Source: a bacterium (GTDB taxonomy: Bacteria; Patescibacteriota; Saccharimonadia; Saccharimonadales; Saccharimonadaceae). Taken from it: 64,000 bases of DNA. Both the position numbers and the translations under genes were made by a program. The number at the start of each line of letters is the position of its first letter. Within the stretch, counting starts at the first letter, position 1. Below, in pieces: positions 17,353-26,123 of the stretch. The notes below the pieces were generated by a model. The model ran no database searches. It worked only from the letters and a program-made list of their open reading frames with translations, and was not told where the DNA came from. Where the stretch lies: the NCBI GenBank assembly GCA_021781475.1, contig JAJXWT010000002.1, positions 1 through 64,000 on the forward strand, read 5' to 3'.

Positions 17353-17480
17353 TCTCGGGTCCAGATTGATTGGACGGTTCCACCGGACTTCCCAGCCCCT
17401 TAGGCTAGGCGCTTATTGAAGCAACGTTCTCGCACGGCGCTCCTTCCCGCGGGACTCCAGAGATGGTTGGGCTCTATCGA
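17353..17480 (-). promoter_or_regulatory. T-box-like riboswitch leader of thrS
   Basis: Minus GTC CGG [TGGAACC] GTCCA-atcaatc-TGGAC CCG a GAC: 7-nt T-box bulge between two helices; preceding stem CTAGCC-taag-GGGCTGG; followed by terminator. Confidence 0.7.
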
Positions 17481-17591
17481 TATCCAGCTATTATGGTAAC
17501 GCACCGCCCCGTATATTGCAAATTCTCCCCTGTTTTGTTACTATTCTCAAGTAGTCACGTAATTTTTCAGAGGGCAAATTAGGTGGCTCAT

Positions 17592-17668
17592 GGGTGATTA
17601 GCTCATTTGGCTAGAGCGTCTCATTGACGTTGAGAAGGTGGTAGGTTCGAATCCTACATCGCCCACCA
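17592..17668 (+). tRNA. tRNA-Val (anticodon GAC)
   Basis: GGGTGATTAGCTCATTTGGCTAGAGCG TCTCA TTGACGT TGAGA AGG...TTCGAATCCTACATCGCCCACCA. Confidence 0.93.
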
Positions 17669-17672
17669 TATA

Positions 17673-17698
17673 AAGATCCACCTTGAAGGGTGGATTTT
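17673..17698 (+). terminator. Intrinsic terminator after tRNA-Val
   Basis: GATCCACC-ttgaa-GGGTGGATTTTTAT. Confidence 0.75.
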
Positions 17699-17764
17699 TA
17701 TATGGTTGGTTCGCCCGCAGACAGTGTATTCGCTCCATGATATATCGGTGCTACTCTGTAAGCA

Positions 17765-17793
17765 TTGACTTTTTTAAACACTTATGCTAATAT
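17765..17793 (+). promoter_or_regulatory. Sigma70-type promoter
   Basis: TTGACT - 17 nt - TAATAT. Confidence 0.6.
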
Positions 17794-17799
17794 GTACGT

Positions 17800-17913
17800 A
17801 TGAGTCACAGTACTACCCAATCAACCCTTCAGCTCATACCCCTAAAGTTTGAATACGATAAAACCTGGCAGCAGGCAAAGCAGGATGGCCTCAACCATTC
17901 AGCTGCGAGTTAG
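17800..17913 (+). CDS. Possible 37-aa small protein (own promoter and terminator)
   Basis: ATG...TAG encodes MSHSTTQSTLQLIPLKFEYDKTWQQAKQDGLNHSAAS; no SD noted because ATG is very close to the predicted TSS. Confidence 0.4.
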   Translation: MSHSTTQSTLQLIPLKFEYDKTWQQAKQDGLNHSAAS

Positions 17914-17926
17914 TTATGAGCTCTAC

Positions 17927-17957
17927 AAATATCCTCGGCGCCGCCGGGGATATTTTT
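17927..17957 (+). terminator. Intrinsic terminator
   Basis: AAATATCCtCGGCG-ccg-CCGgGGATATTTTTA. Confidence 0.65.
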
Positions 17958-18018
17958 ATCCCCAACCCTAAGTAATTATCCACTAGCTTTTTTAATAGCT
18001 GTATGACAATATGTATAC

Positions 18019-18459
18019 ATGCTTTGCATATATTGCCACAATCAAACAACCGAAGTAACTAATAGCAGGCCACACAAAAAAGAGCCCAGCGTATGGCGGC
18101 GGCGGCGGTGCACGCACTGCGACGCTTATTTTACGACACAAGAAAAACCAGTCTTTAGTGATAGCGTATGGGTTATTGCTGCAAAGACAGGCGCTAAAAG
18201 CCCATTTTACCAGGGAAAGCTTGTAGCTTCGATTGCAAAGAGTTTTGCACATGACGAACCCCGCGGAGCGATTAACGCGCTCCCCCTTAGCGACACCATT
18301 ATAAGCATGCTGCTTTTTGAAAACGCGTCAGTCTCAACAGCGCAGATTTGCGCGCTGACCCACACGGTCCTGAAACGTTTTGACCCTAGCGCGGCGCTGC
18401 AATACGCGCTTTCCCACCACCTGGAAGCTGCACCTGCACGGCGTCGGAAAGGCATTTAA
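18019..18459 (+). CDS. nrdR: NrdR-like transcriptional regulator (divergent)
   Basis: CIYCHNQTTEVTNSRPHKKEPSVWRRRRCTHCDAYFTTQEKP zinc ribbon followed by ATP-cone-like region. Confidence 0.75.
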   Translation: MLCIYCHNQTTEVTNSRPHKKEPSVWRRRRCTHCDAYFTTQEKPVFSDSVWVIAAKTGAKSPFYQGKLVASIAKSFAHDEPRGAINALPLSDTIISMLLFENASVSTAQICALTHTVLKRFDPSAALQYALSHHLEAAPARRRKGI

Positions 18460-18461
18460 GT

Positions 18462-20111
18462 TTAGTGGGCAGCTTTCGTGCTTTTTGCTCGTGACTCAGC
18501 TGTCGCTTTTTCAGTGACATCAAACTTGTCCAAGTAGTGACCAAGTGCCAAATGTGTTTGCGCATTGTACGCTGCAATAGAGTTAAAGCAGACTGACGTA
18601 ACCGGCATGAGTATCCACTGAAGCACCATAAACACTGTGCGGCGGCGCTTGTACCGCTCTGGCCGCGGCGGGAGCATTTTGAGCATTAAGAATATCGTAA
18701 TAAAAATTCCGGCCATTGCAATCCGCTGGATAATACTCACCACCCCTGGCAGCTGGTGCGCGGCGATGCTATGTGACGCCTGCGGGTTTACCAACAGCGG
18801 TACCCAGCCACCAAATGTGATAAGAATAGAAATCGCCGCAAGGGTAACGTGACCATCAATCAAGCGAATAAATCGCGCAAATCCTTCAAGAAACGGTATG
18901 TTGCGCTGCCGGGTGAACAAACGGACAGCGACATATGGCACATCGGAAGCCCCATAGGACCACCGGCGCAACTGTTTAAACTGGGTGATGAATGTCTTTT
19001 TTAGCGTGTCGGCCATGACCGCATCTTGATAGATTGGCACATAAATTGGTACGAGATCATAATCACCACCAAAGTAAAAATAGCTCCGCCAATACTGGTG
19101 ACCATCTTCGACGATGCTCCGCGTGCTCCAAAAGTTCATACCCACCAACGCTTCGAGTGGCTGGGAGTGCGAGGCAAAATTACGTAACGTATGCGGGCGC
19201 ATACTTGATATAATTGTCCAAAATGAGTTGCCCGTTGCAATAACCCGCATTGGCGCCGGCGCGTCCCAAATGTTCCCAAAATACAAGGAGATAGGCTGAT
19301 ACGATAGGCGCTGACGGTTTTCGTGCGTGATAAATTCGTAGGCAACTGCGTCGAAATACGACGCGAACGGCTTGTTGTCACAATCAAGCGTCGTGACAAT
19401 TACGTCGGCGTACGCAATCCCCATCCGATTGCAATATTCCTGCAGGCGATGCCCCGCATAGGTAATGTTTGGCCCTTTGCCGATTACCTCACCCGGCAAA
19501 TCCTTAGGGTGTTTAACGATCATGAACTCAAAAAAGGTATCGCTGAACTCTTTGCGAAGACGCTCTGCAGTGTGTTCAATGGCCGCACCGCCACGTTCTT
19601 CGTACGCAAACACCACAATCATTTTTTTGTTGTCATAGGTAGTGTTTTTAAGCGAGCTAAGCGTCGGCCGAATCACTTCGTAGGATTCATTGTAGGCGGC
19701 AACTATTACCGCCTGGTAGAGCTGTGACGGTTTTGGGTAACGCGCGGAGTCGTTCGCCATGAGCCTCAAGTTGTTTAGATGTTCGCGAAGGCCAAACTCG
19801 CTATGTTTCGCCAGACTAATGTGCTCATCGACATGACGAGGGCGCTCAAGCTCCTGCAAGCGTGCGTGCCAGTCGACCTTTTGCGCAGCAACGAGCCGAT
19901 CATGGCCACGGATTGTGTGGTAGGCAATCCCGACAAACTTAACAAGCAGAGTAATAATAACTATCATCAGGTAAATAGCCGCCAAATCGGGGCTCACAAG
20001 CGATAACACGATAAGCAGCACGAGCGCCCCATAGCTTAAGACAGCCGGGAGCATTTCAAACAGGCGATATTTAGTTGCGCGCTTACCTAAAGGAAGTTCA
20101 AGATCAATCAT
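18462..20111 (-). CDS. Family 2 glycosyltransferase, membrane-associated
   Basis: 549 aa; VIVAAYNESYEVIRPTLSSLKNTTYDN...VIVTTLDCDNKP; C-terminal TMs; QLRRWSYGASD (Q/RxxRW motif). Confidence 0.85.
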   Translation of the reverse strand: MIDLELPLGKRATKYRLFEMLPAVLSYGALVLLIVLSLVSPDLAAIYLMIVIITLLVKFVGIAYHTIRGHDRLVAAQKVDWHARLQELERPRHVDEHISLAKHSEFGLREHLNNLRLMANDSARYPKPSQLYQAVIVAAYNESYEVIRPTLSSLKNTTYDNKKMIVVFAYEERGGAAIEHTAERLRKEFSDTFFEFMIVKHPKDLPGEVIGKGPNITYAGHRLQEYCNRMGIAYADVIVTTLDCDNKPFASYFDAVAYEFITHENRQRLSYQPISLYFGNIWDAPAPMRVIATGNSFWTIISSMRPHTLRNFASHSQPLEALVGMNFWSTRSIVEDGHQYWRSYFYFGGDYDLVPIYVPIYQDAVMADTLKKTFITQFKQLRRWSYGASDVPYVAVRLFTRQRNIPFLEGFARFIRLIDGHVTLAAISILITFGGWVPLLVNPQASHSIAAHQLPGVVSIIQRIAMAGIFITIFLMLKMLPPRPERYKRRRTVFMVLQWILMPVTSVCFNSIAAYNAQTHLALGHYLDKFDVTEKATAESRAKSTKAAH

Positions 20112-20119
20112 GCAATCAC

Positions 20120-20497
20120 CTATTGGAAAGCGAACCCTATGATTGAGAGCATGATTACCATCGCTATTGCTAAAACCGCAATGCCAAGCCAGCCGACAAG
20201 AAGCCCTGACTGCCGACGGCCAAGCGCATATAACTTAACCATCAAAGCGGTATGTACGGCTGTAACGGCAATGCCAAACACGACAAACAGGATCGTATAC
20301 TGCCAAGGACTTTTGTAAAAATGCGCTTCACCAAACGCCGTGTAGCGGGTGTAAATTTGCACATCCCTTGAGTGGATGGACAGCCCGATGACCGTTGCAT
20401 ACACCATGCCAGCAAGCAGTAACGCAAACATCAACAAGACAAAACCACGGTCCGTGATTGCTTGTTTGACTGATTGACGAATTGCTTCTTTTGTCAT
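20120..20497 (-). CDS. Small membrane protein
   Basis: Start MTKEAIRQ at 20497; the longer track ORF (to 20617) translates tRNA-Thr. Confidence 0.6.
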   Translation of the reverse strand: MTKEAIRQSVKQAITDRGFVLLMFALLLAGMVYATVIGLSIHSRDVQIYTRYTAFGEAHFYKSPWQYTILFVVFGIAVTAVHTALMVKLYALGRRQSGLLVGWLGIAVLAIAMVIMLSIIGFAFQ

Positions 20498-20511
20498 AAT
20501 AAAGATTCCGC

Positions 20512-20587
20512 TGGAGCCACCTGCCGGATTCGAACCGGCGACCTGCTCGTTACGAGTGAGCTGCTCTACCAACTGAGCCAAGGTGGC
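20512..20587 (-). tRNA. tRNA-Thr (anticodon CGT)
   Basis: GCCACCTTGGCTCAGTTGGTAGAGCAGCTCACTCGTAACGAGCAGG...TTCGAATCCGGCAGGTGGCTCCA. Confidence 0.92.
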
Positions 20588-20681
20588 ACTCCTGTGTGGT
20601 ATTATACCATATCGCATTCCGGCTGGCCCCTGTTGATTTAATTGGTTGGAACTGCTAAAATACCTTGAGTTAACGCTGCAT

Positions 20682-20759
20682 GCGCTCGTAGTGAAGTTGG
20701 CCTATCACGCCTCCCTGTCACGGAGGAGATCGCCGGTTCGAATCCGGTCGGGCGCGCCA
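20682..20759 (+). tRNA. tRNA-Asp (anticodon GTC)
   Basis: GCGCTCG acceptor; CCTCCCTGTCACGGAGG anticodon arm; TTCGAATCC T-loop; CGGGCGCGCCA 3' end. Confidence 0.9.
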
Positions 20760-20800
20760 AAATAATACGCTCACCTTACTGGTGGGCGTATTATTTTTTA
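20760..20800 (+). terminator. Intrinsic terminator after tRNA-Asp
   Basis: AATAATACGCtCACC-ttact-GGTGgGCGTATTATTTTTTAT. Confidence 0.8.
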
Positions 20801-20805
20801 TACTG

Positions 20806-21396
20806 CTACGCGCTAAGGTTGTTGTAGCGCTCTTGAACAAATTGCCAGTTCACTATGTCCCACCATGCCTTTACGTAATCGGCACGGACGTTTTTGTAGT
20901 CTAAATAGTAGGCATGCTCCCAGACATCGAGCCCAAGTAGCGGCTCCGCTTTGCCAAGTAGCATGGGCGTATCTTGGTTCGGTGTTGTAACGATTTCCAT
21001 GTCAGGCATCAACCATGCCCAGCCGCTGCCGAATACATTATTTGCTCGGCTTGAAAATTCATCTGTAAACGCCTGGAATGAGCCAAACTTTTGTTCAATA
21101 CGCTCGGCCAGCCTACCGGTTGGTTCGCCACCCGCGCTTGGTGCCATCCATTGCCAAAACAGTGCATGGTTGTAGTGCCCACCGCCCTGGTTACGGACTG
21201 CCATTGGCAAGTCCGCCCTGCCGAGTAGCTGTGGCAAATCAATGGCCTTGAGCGATGGGTCGCCGCTATCAAGCGCGGCGTTCAATTTATCAACGTAGCC
21301 CTGATGATGCTTGTCGTGATGCAATTTCATAATATCAGCACTAATATACGGGCTGAGCGCAGCATAATCATATGGTAATTCTGGTAACGTGTACAT
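20806..21396 (-). CDS. sodA: Superoxide dismutase (Fe/Mn)
   Basis: MYTLPELPYDYAALSPYISADIMKLHHDKHHQGYVDKLN...DVWEHAYYLDYKNVRADYVKAWWDIVNW. Confidence 0.95.
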   Translation of the reverse strand: MYTLPELPYDYAALSPYISADIMKLHHDKHHQGYVDKLNAALDSGDPSLKAIDLPQLLGRADLPMAVRNQGGGHYNHALFWQWMAPSAGGEPTGRLAERIEQKFGSFQAFTDEFSSRANNVFGSGWAWLMPDMEIVTTPNQDTPMLLGKAEPLLGLDVWEHAYYLDYKNVRADYVKAWWDIVNWQFVQERYNNLSA

Positions 21397-21454
21397 TTTA
21401 ATCCGTCCTCCTTGCTTTACCACCTATTATACCGCAACAGCTCGTGCGCTATGG

Positions 21455-22498
21455 CTACTGGGCGCCGTTAATTGTAATAAATTCGTGAATTTGGTGAGTC
21501 TTTTTTAAGTCTGCAAGCTTAGCATTAAATGCCGTGAGCTTGATTTCAATAAAGTCAAAGTTTACCTGCGTATCTGTTTTTTGCGTAACCTTTACAAAAT
21601 AATAGCCATCGTCGGTGCTACTTTTAAGCGGACCCGACACCTTATTGAGTGGCAACGCTGCGACATTCGACACATTCAAACCGCTGAACGAGCTTGTCGT
21701 ATCAATGAGGCCCGGACTTTGAATCGCCACACCGTTCCCTAGCGCAGATGCTACCGCGCCCAGATCCTTGCCCGAAGCGATAAGCGATGAAGCCTTATCA
21801 GCAAGATCTTTGGCATTTGTATCAATTGCAAAGGCAACTTTCGCTTTTACCAGGCTTTCTTTTATCGCCTGTCTGTACTCTGCGGGTGACCAGCCGTACA
21901 GCATCATAGTCGAAGCGTCGTAGGCCTCTTGGGTAATTTGTCCATCGGCGGTGTTACGCTTACGCGCAACAGCGTTGTTCACATCGGCGGTCGTAACAGT
22001 AATGTGCATTTCGCGGGCAAGCTTAGCCGCATACGCATTTGCCTCGGCGTTATCGAGCACTTGCCGCTTTATGCCCGCAAGGAGGCGCCGGCCATCGGCG
22101 CTATCAAGCTTTGTCTCGTCGTACTTTCGCAACCAAAACTCAGACGCCCTATATTGCATTAAGTAGTCGCTATACCGAACAGGCTCGCTTGCAATCGTTG
22201 CAACCGGGACAGGCACGAGCTGCGTAAACCGGTACATAAAATCGTCAGAATTTTGAGCAAAATACAGTTGTTGGAACGCCAAGCCAGCTAGTAGCAGTAC
22301 GCTCACAAAGGCAATAATTACCGTGTTGAGCACGAGCTTATGCCGCGCGTATTGTACTGGATATTTAAAACGACGCCCGCCAGCTAAAATCTGCTCGCGA
22401 TGTTCCGCCACAGTTTCGTTTGTAATACGTGATGGCAAGCTAGGCTTTTCTGTCTTGCGGCGCCACGGTACCAGTTTATATAATCGTATCTTTTTCAT
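21455..22498 (-). CDS. SurA/PrsA-like peptidyl-prolyl isomerase, membrane-anchored
   Basis: 347 aa; single TM; SurA-like N-domain; rotamase-like C-term (SGPLKSSTDDGYYFVKV). Confidence 0.75.
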   Translation of the reverse strand: MKKIRLYKLVPWRRKTEKPSLPSRITNETVAEHREQILAGGRRFKYPVQYARHKLVLNTVIIAFVSVLLLAGLAFQQLYFAQNSDDFMYRFTQLVPVPVATIASEPVRYSDYLMQYRASEFWLRKYDETKLDSADGRRLLAGIKRQVLDNAEANAYAAKLAREMHITVTTADVNNAVARKRNTADGQITQEAYDASTMMLYGWSPAEYRQAIKESLVKAKVAFAIDTNAKDLADKASSLIASGKDLGAVASALGNGVAIQSPGLIDTTSSFSGLNVSNVAALPLNKVSGPLKSSTDDGYYFVKVTQKTDTQVNFDFIEIKLTAFNAKLADLKKTHQIHEFITINGAQ

Positions 22499-23021
22499 TC
22501 GTCAGCCCACTCTCGGACACAGTTGTAGCGGCATGGACCGCGTCTTGTAGCTTGTTATAGATTTCGTCTGGCTTTTCGACTTTGTTGATGATAAGGTCGC
22601 CAACAAACGTTTGAATAATTATTGTGCCAAATTTAAACAATTCGCCTGTAAATCCTGGTATATTATAGCTGATATTTTGAATTTTTGATAGCCGGAGCTC
22701 GACCACATCTTTACCAAAAAAACCACGCTGTGTTACCTGCCTTAAGCGCTCAGTTGTAACGATGTACACCGTGAAGTACCACATGATATAGTGGTAGCCA
22801 AATAAAATCAGCCCGAGCGCCAACCCGGCGATTGGCAGCAAAAACAACTGGAGTTGATCTTGCCAGATAAGCGGCGGAATCGACGAGAGCGCAAACGGAA
22901 TCAAGAGCGCATAAAAGCCCTTTCGCATTGCAATGATGTGGCGGCGGAACACAAACAGCACCGATTCGCCTGGGTGCTGCCCGGCGAATTCAAAGTCCTG
23001 TTTACCCGCTGCCTGTGCCAT
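22476..23021 (-). CDS. Bacterial PH-domain membrane protein
   Basis: HPGESVLFVFRRHIIAMRKGFY..., two TMs, YIVTTERLRQVTQRGFFGKDVVELRLSKIQNISY. Confidence 0.78.
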   Translation of the reverse strand: MAQAAGKQDFEFAGQHPGESVLFVFRRHIIAMRKGFYALLIPFALSSIPPLIWQDQLQLFLLPIAGLALGLILFGYHYIMWYFTVYIVTTERLRQVTQRGFFGKDVVELRLSKIQNISYNIPGFTGELFKFGTIIIQTFVGDLIINKVEKPDEIYNKLQDAVHAATTVSESGLTNEKDTII

Positions 23022-23150
23022 TTATGCTTTTAATAGTACCACTTATCGTGCGCAGTTGCCATCAGGGCTGATGGCTAAACAGAATGCCCACCAAAATGCT
23101 GGAAAGCACCCGACCCTTTGCTGCCTATGGCAGGCCGCGGGCAAGCTACC

Positions 23151-23190
23151 ATAAAATAATACCCATCAAATGACGGGTATTATTTTATGG
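23151..23190. terminator. Inverted repeat/terminator abutting tRNA-Arg 3' end
   Basis: ATAAAATAATACCC-atcaaatgac-GGGTATTATTTTAT. Confidence 0.75.
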
Positions 23191-23263
23191 TATCCCGAGC
23201 TGGAATCGAACCAACATCTGCTCCTTAGGACGGAGTTATTCTATCCGTTGAACTATCGGGACA
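23188..23263 (-). tRNA. tRNA-Arg (anticodon CCT)
   Basis: TGTCCCGATAGTTCAACGGATAGAATAACTCCGTCCTAAGGAGCAG...TTCGATTCCAGCTCGGGATACCA. Confidence 0.9.
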
Positions 23264-23298
23264 CTCTGGTCTATGATACCAGATAGCCCCTGTTTCCT

Positions 23299-23877
23299 CT
23301 ACTGCATGTGCTTTTGGTGGATTGTGTCATAACGCATAATCTCATTGTCACTAAACCAAAGATCAAGCTCAAACGCTGCTTCTTCGGCATTGCCCGATGC
23401 ATGAATAAGGTTTTTAATCGGGCGTTTTGCTGAATTCGCCAGGTATGATGAGTCAAATGAGTAGTCGCCCCGTATTGTCCCCGGCTGCGCCTTTTGGGGC
23501 AATGTCGAACCGACAATTTTACGCACAACTTCGATAGCGTGCGGACCTTCGAGCACAAAAGCAAAGACCGGACCTGAGCGCATAAAGTCTGTCAGCCATG
23601 TACGTACCTGCTCACCAATGCGCGCAGCGTCATCGTTTCCAAACTGCTCTATTGGGTCGAGCCCCATTTCACGGTAACTCTCAAGCGTACGGCTGCCCAG
23701 GCCTTCGACAAATTCCGCCCTATCAGCTGGATAGTGTTTATCCATAAGCTCTTTGCTCGGAATAAAAAGCTTTGCCGCGACAATTTTAAGGCCAACGCGC
23801 TCAAACCTACTAATAATCTCACCAACAATACCCCGCTGCACGGCATCTGGCTTTAGTACAACAAGTGTTCGTTCCAT
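23299..23877 (-). CDS. ndk: Nucleoside diphosphate kinase
   Basis: MERTLVVLKPDAVQRGIVGEIISRFERVGLKIVAAK...GTIRGDYSFDSSYLANSAKRPIKNLIHASGNAEEAAFEL. Confidence 0.93.
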   Translation of the reverse strand: MERTLVVLKPDAVQRGIVGEIISRFERVGLKIVAAKLFIPSKELMDKHYPADRAEFVEGLGSRTLESYREMGLDPIEQFGNDDAARIGEQVRTWLTDFMRSGPVFAFVLEGPHAIEVVRKIVGSTLPQKAQPGTIRGDYSFDSSYLANSAKRPIKNLIHASGNAEEAAFELDLWFSDNEIMRYDTIHQKHMQ

Positions 23878-23940
23878 GGTGTCCTTTCAAGTCTTACTGT
23901 TTCCGTGTTGATTGTAGCAAACCAAGCATCGCCTGCATAC

Positions 23941-23985
23941 CCACGCATAACCGCGCATAACCGCGCATAACCGCGCATAACCGCT
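23941..23985. repeat. 10-bp tandem repeat, about 4.5 copies of CC(A/G)CGCATAA
   Basis: ccacgcataa ccgcgcataa ccgcgcataa ccgcgcataa ccgct. Confidence 0.95.
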
Positions 23986-24019
23986 AACATTTTACCACTG
24001 TATAGGCTATGCTAGATAT

Positions 24020-24946
24020 ATGAAGCATGAGCCGTATATGTCGGAACTAATTATGGATTTTATTGAGAGCATTGAGGTTGAAGGTGGCCGGAGTGCAAAA
24101 ACGGCCGAAAACTACCGGCACTACCTTGAACGGTTCATTGAATTCGCCGGCGACATACCTGTTGACACTATCACAACTGAACTTATTCGCAAATATCGCC
24201 TATGGCTGAACCGTTATGCAAACGACAACGGCGACGACCTAGCCACGATTACCCAAAGCTACCACCTTATTGCAATGCGCGGCTTTTTACACTACCTATC
24301 GCGGCGGAATATCCCCAGCCTCACCCCCGAAAAAATCGAGCTCCCAAAGGTTGCCAGAAAGCAGGTCACGTTTTTACATTTCGACGAGATTGAGCGTATG
24401 CTGGCTGCGATTCCTTCAGATGATACCGAGCAAAACCTGCGCGACCGGGCAATCCTTGAACTCCTTTTTAGTTCAGGTTTGCGTGTGTCAGAACTGGTAA
24501 ACTTAGATCGTGGCCACATTAACATCAAGCGCCGCGAATTCACCGTGCGCGGCAAGGGGCAAAAAGACAGGCCAATATTTATTAGCGTGCGTGCGGCGCA
24601 TGTTGTCCAAGAATACCTACACAAGCGGCTCGACAACTTACCACCATTGTTCTTGAATTATAGCCGTAATACAGTCGTTTCGAACGGTGGCGATTACCGC
24701 CGGCTCACGCCCCGCAGCATCCAACGAATTATCGAAAAATACGCCAAACTTGCTGGCATCACCAAGCATGTCAGCCCCCACACCATGCGCCACAGCTTTG
24801 CGACCGATTTGCTTATGAACGGTGCCGATATCCGGAGCGTACAAACCATGCTTGGGCATAGCAGCATTAGCACGACCCAGGTATATACCCATGTCACCGA
24901 TTCACACCTGCGCGAGGTGTACGAAAAGTTCCATAGCGAAGATTAG
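24020..24946 (+). CDS. XerC/XerD-family tyrosine recombinase
   Basis: 308 aa; RDRAILELLFSSGLRVSELVNLDRGHI; HTMRHSFATDLLMNGADIRSVQTMLGHSSISTTQVYTHV. Confidence 0.95.
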   Translation: MKHEPYMSELIMDFIESIEVEGGRSAKTAENYRHYLERFIEFAGDIPVDTITTELIRKYRLWLNRYANDNGDDLATITQSYHLIAMRGFLHYLSRRNIPSLTPEKIELPKVARKQVTFLHFDEIERMLAAIPSDDTEQNLRDRAILELLFSSGLRVSELVNLDRGHINIKRREFTVRGKGQKDRPIFISVRAAHVVQEYLHKRLDNLPPLFLNYSRNTVVSNGGDYRRLTPRSIQRIIEKYAKLAGITKHVSPHTMRHSFATDLLMNGADIRSVQTMLGHSSISTTQVYTHVTDSHLREVYEKFHSED

Positions 24947-24953
24947 CCTTTAC

Positions 24954-26120
24954 TTACGGGGCGGTTGTGCACGTCACGCCTGCCGGCACCTGCGCGGGTG
25001 TTTGGTTATCAGTCAAATAAAAGTCTTTGCAAATGCTACCGGTAATATCGATTGCCGCAGGTGGTAAAATGGCCGGCGACAAATCAAGGCGGCTCGAAAT
25101 CCGGCGGAACATATTGCTTGCCCGCCCCGTTGAATCGACAACTGGTTGCACACCATCGAACTGCAATGCTGGGTTCGCCTTACCGGCCACGGTCACGCGG
25201 AACGACGTATCGCGATACAGCGAAGTCACCCGTAAAAACGCCACGGTTGATTCAGTAGGGACCGGCGGCACCGTAAGCGTGACCTTACATGCGTAATCGC
25301 CCGCCTGGTAGCCCGCGTTTGAACACGCGACCGCATACGGTGTGGTTGTTTGGGCCTGGGCTGATGTTGCGCGCGAGCCTGGTAGGGCAAAGGTTGGTAT
25401 GGGGGCACCCGCCGCCGCGCTTACCATTGTCGGTCGCAAAAATACTGTTGAGGCAACGCTAGAATCAAGCTCTGCCGTTGCTACTGAGTTTGCGTTGGGC
25501 GGCAAGACCGCCTGCACGCGTAACATCGCCGGCGAATTGGGATTCCAGCTACCCTGCGTAGGCAACGAAGTGCCCGTAACCGCCGTAGGTGGTGACAACG
25601 ACGATGGCTCGCCCCCGCTGTAACTGCTACCCTGGTGCATCCATTCAATAGTAATACTGGTTATGGTATCGGGTGACCCGTTCGGGGCAACCACCTTAAT
25701 TGGCACGAGCTGTGAAGCCCCGCTGGTCAAATTCCCCAAAAAATCATCGGCCTGATTATGAATAATGACGCAGGTATAGCCCTGATTTAAATTAGTCGTT
25801 GCACCGTTTGCTTGAATAATTGTTTCGCTTGAATTTGCAGCGTTCGATACGACACCCGCCTTTGACACTGTGTCGCATTGCTGGCTGTTAATAGCCGCAC
25901 ATGCGTTTTGGTTGCCAGTATCGCAGGCACGGATAACGCGCTTGGCATCGGCCACACCAGATACCGCCGAATCGTAGGCGCTCTGCGAGAGGTCACGGTT
26001 CGTGGCCTGTATTTCGTCTTGCACCATTAAGCGTAAAAAACCGACCACCAAGACTGTCAACAATAACGTTGTAAATATGACTATAAATAATGATACGACG
26101 CCTTGTTGTTTGTGGTTCAT
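24954..26120 (-). CDS. PilX-like pilus accessory protein
   Basis: 388 aa; N-term QQGVVSLFIVIFTTLLLTVLVVGFLRLM; in pilus operon. Confidence 0.65.
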   Translation of the reverse strand: MNHKQQGVVSLFIVIFTTLLLTVLVVGFLRLMVQDEIQATNRDLSQSAYDSAVSGVADAKRVIRACDTGNQNACAAINSQQCDTVSKAGVVSNAANSSETIIQANGATTNLNQGYTCVIIHNQADDFLGNLTSGASQLVPIKVVAPNGSPDTITSITIEWMHQGSSYSGGEPSSLSPPTAVTGTSLPTQGSWNPNSPAMLRVQAVLPPNANSVATAELDSSVASTVFLRPTMVSAAAGAPIPTFALPGSRATSAQAQTTTPYAVACSNAGYQAGDYACKVTLTVPPVPTESTVAFLRVTSLYRDTSFRVTVAGKANPALQFDGVQPVVDSTGRASNMFRRISSRLDLSPAILPPAAIDITGSICKDFYLTDNQTPAQVPAGVTCTTAP

Positions 26121-26123
26121 TGC

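Noticed and set aside
17353-17480. Cobalamin-riboswitch resemblance (GGGAAGTCCGGTGGAACC)
   Set aside because: No downstream cobalamin core elements, adjacent gene is thrS, and the T-box antiterminator fold fits better
20498-20617. N-terminal extension of the 165-aa ORF (ATLAQLVEQLTRNEQVAGSNPAGGSS)
   Set aside because: This is the classic spurious translation of an antisense/sense tRNA-Thr; start moved to 20497
23941-23985. CRISPR array
   Set aside because: 10-bp unit without spacers; no cas genes in window
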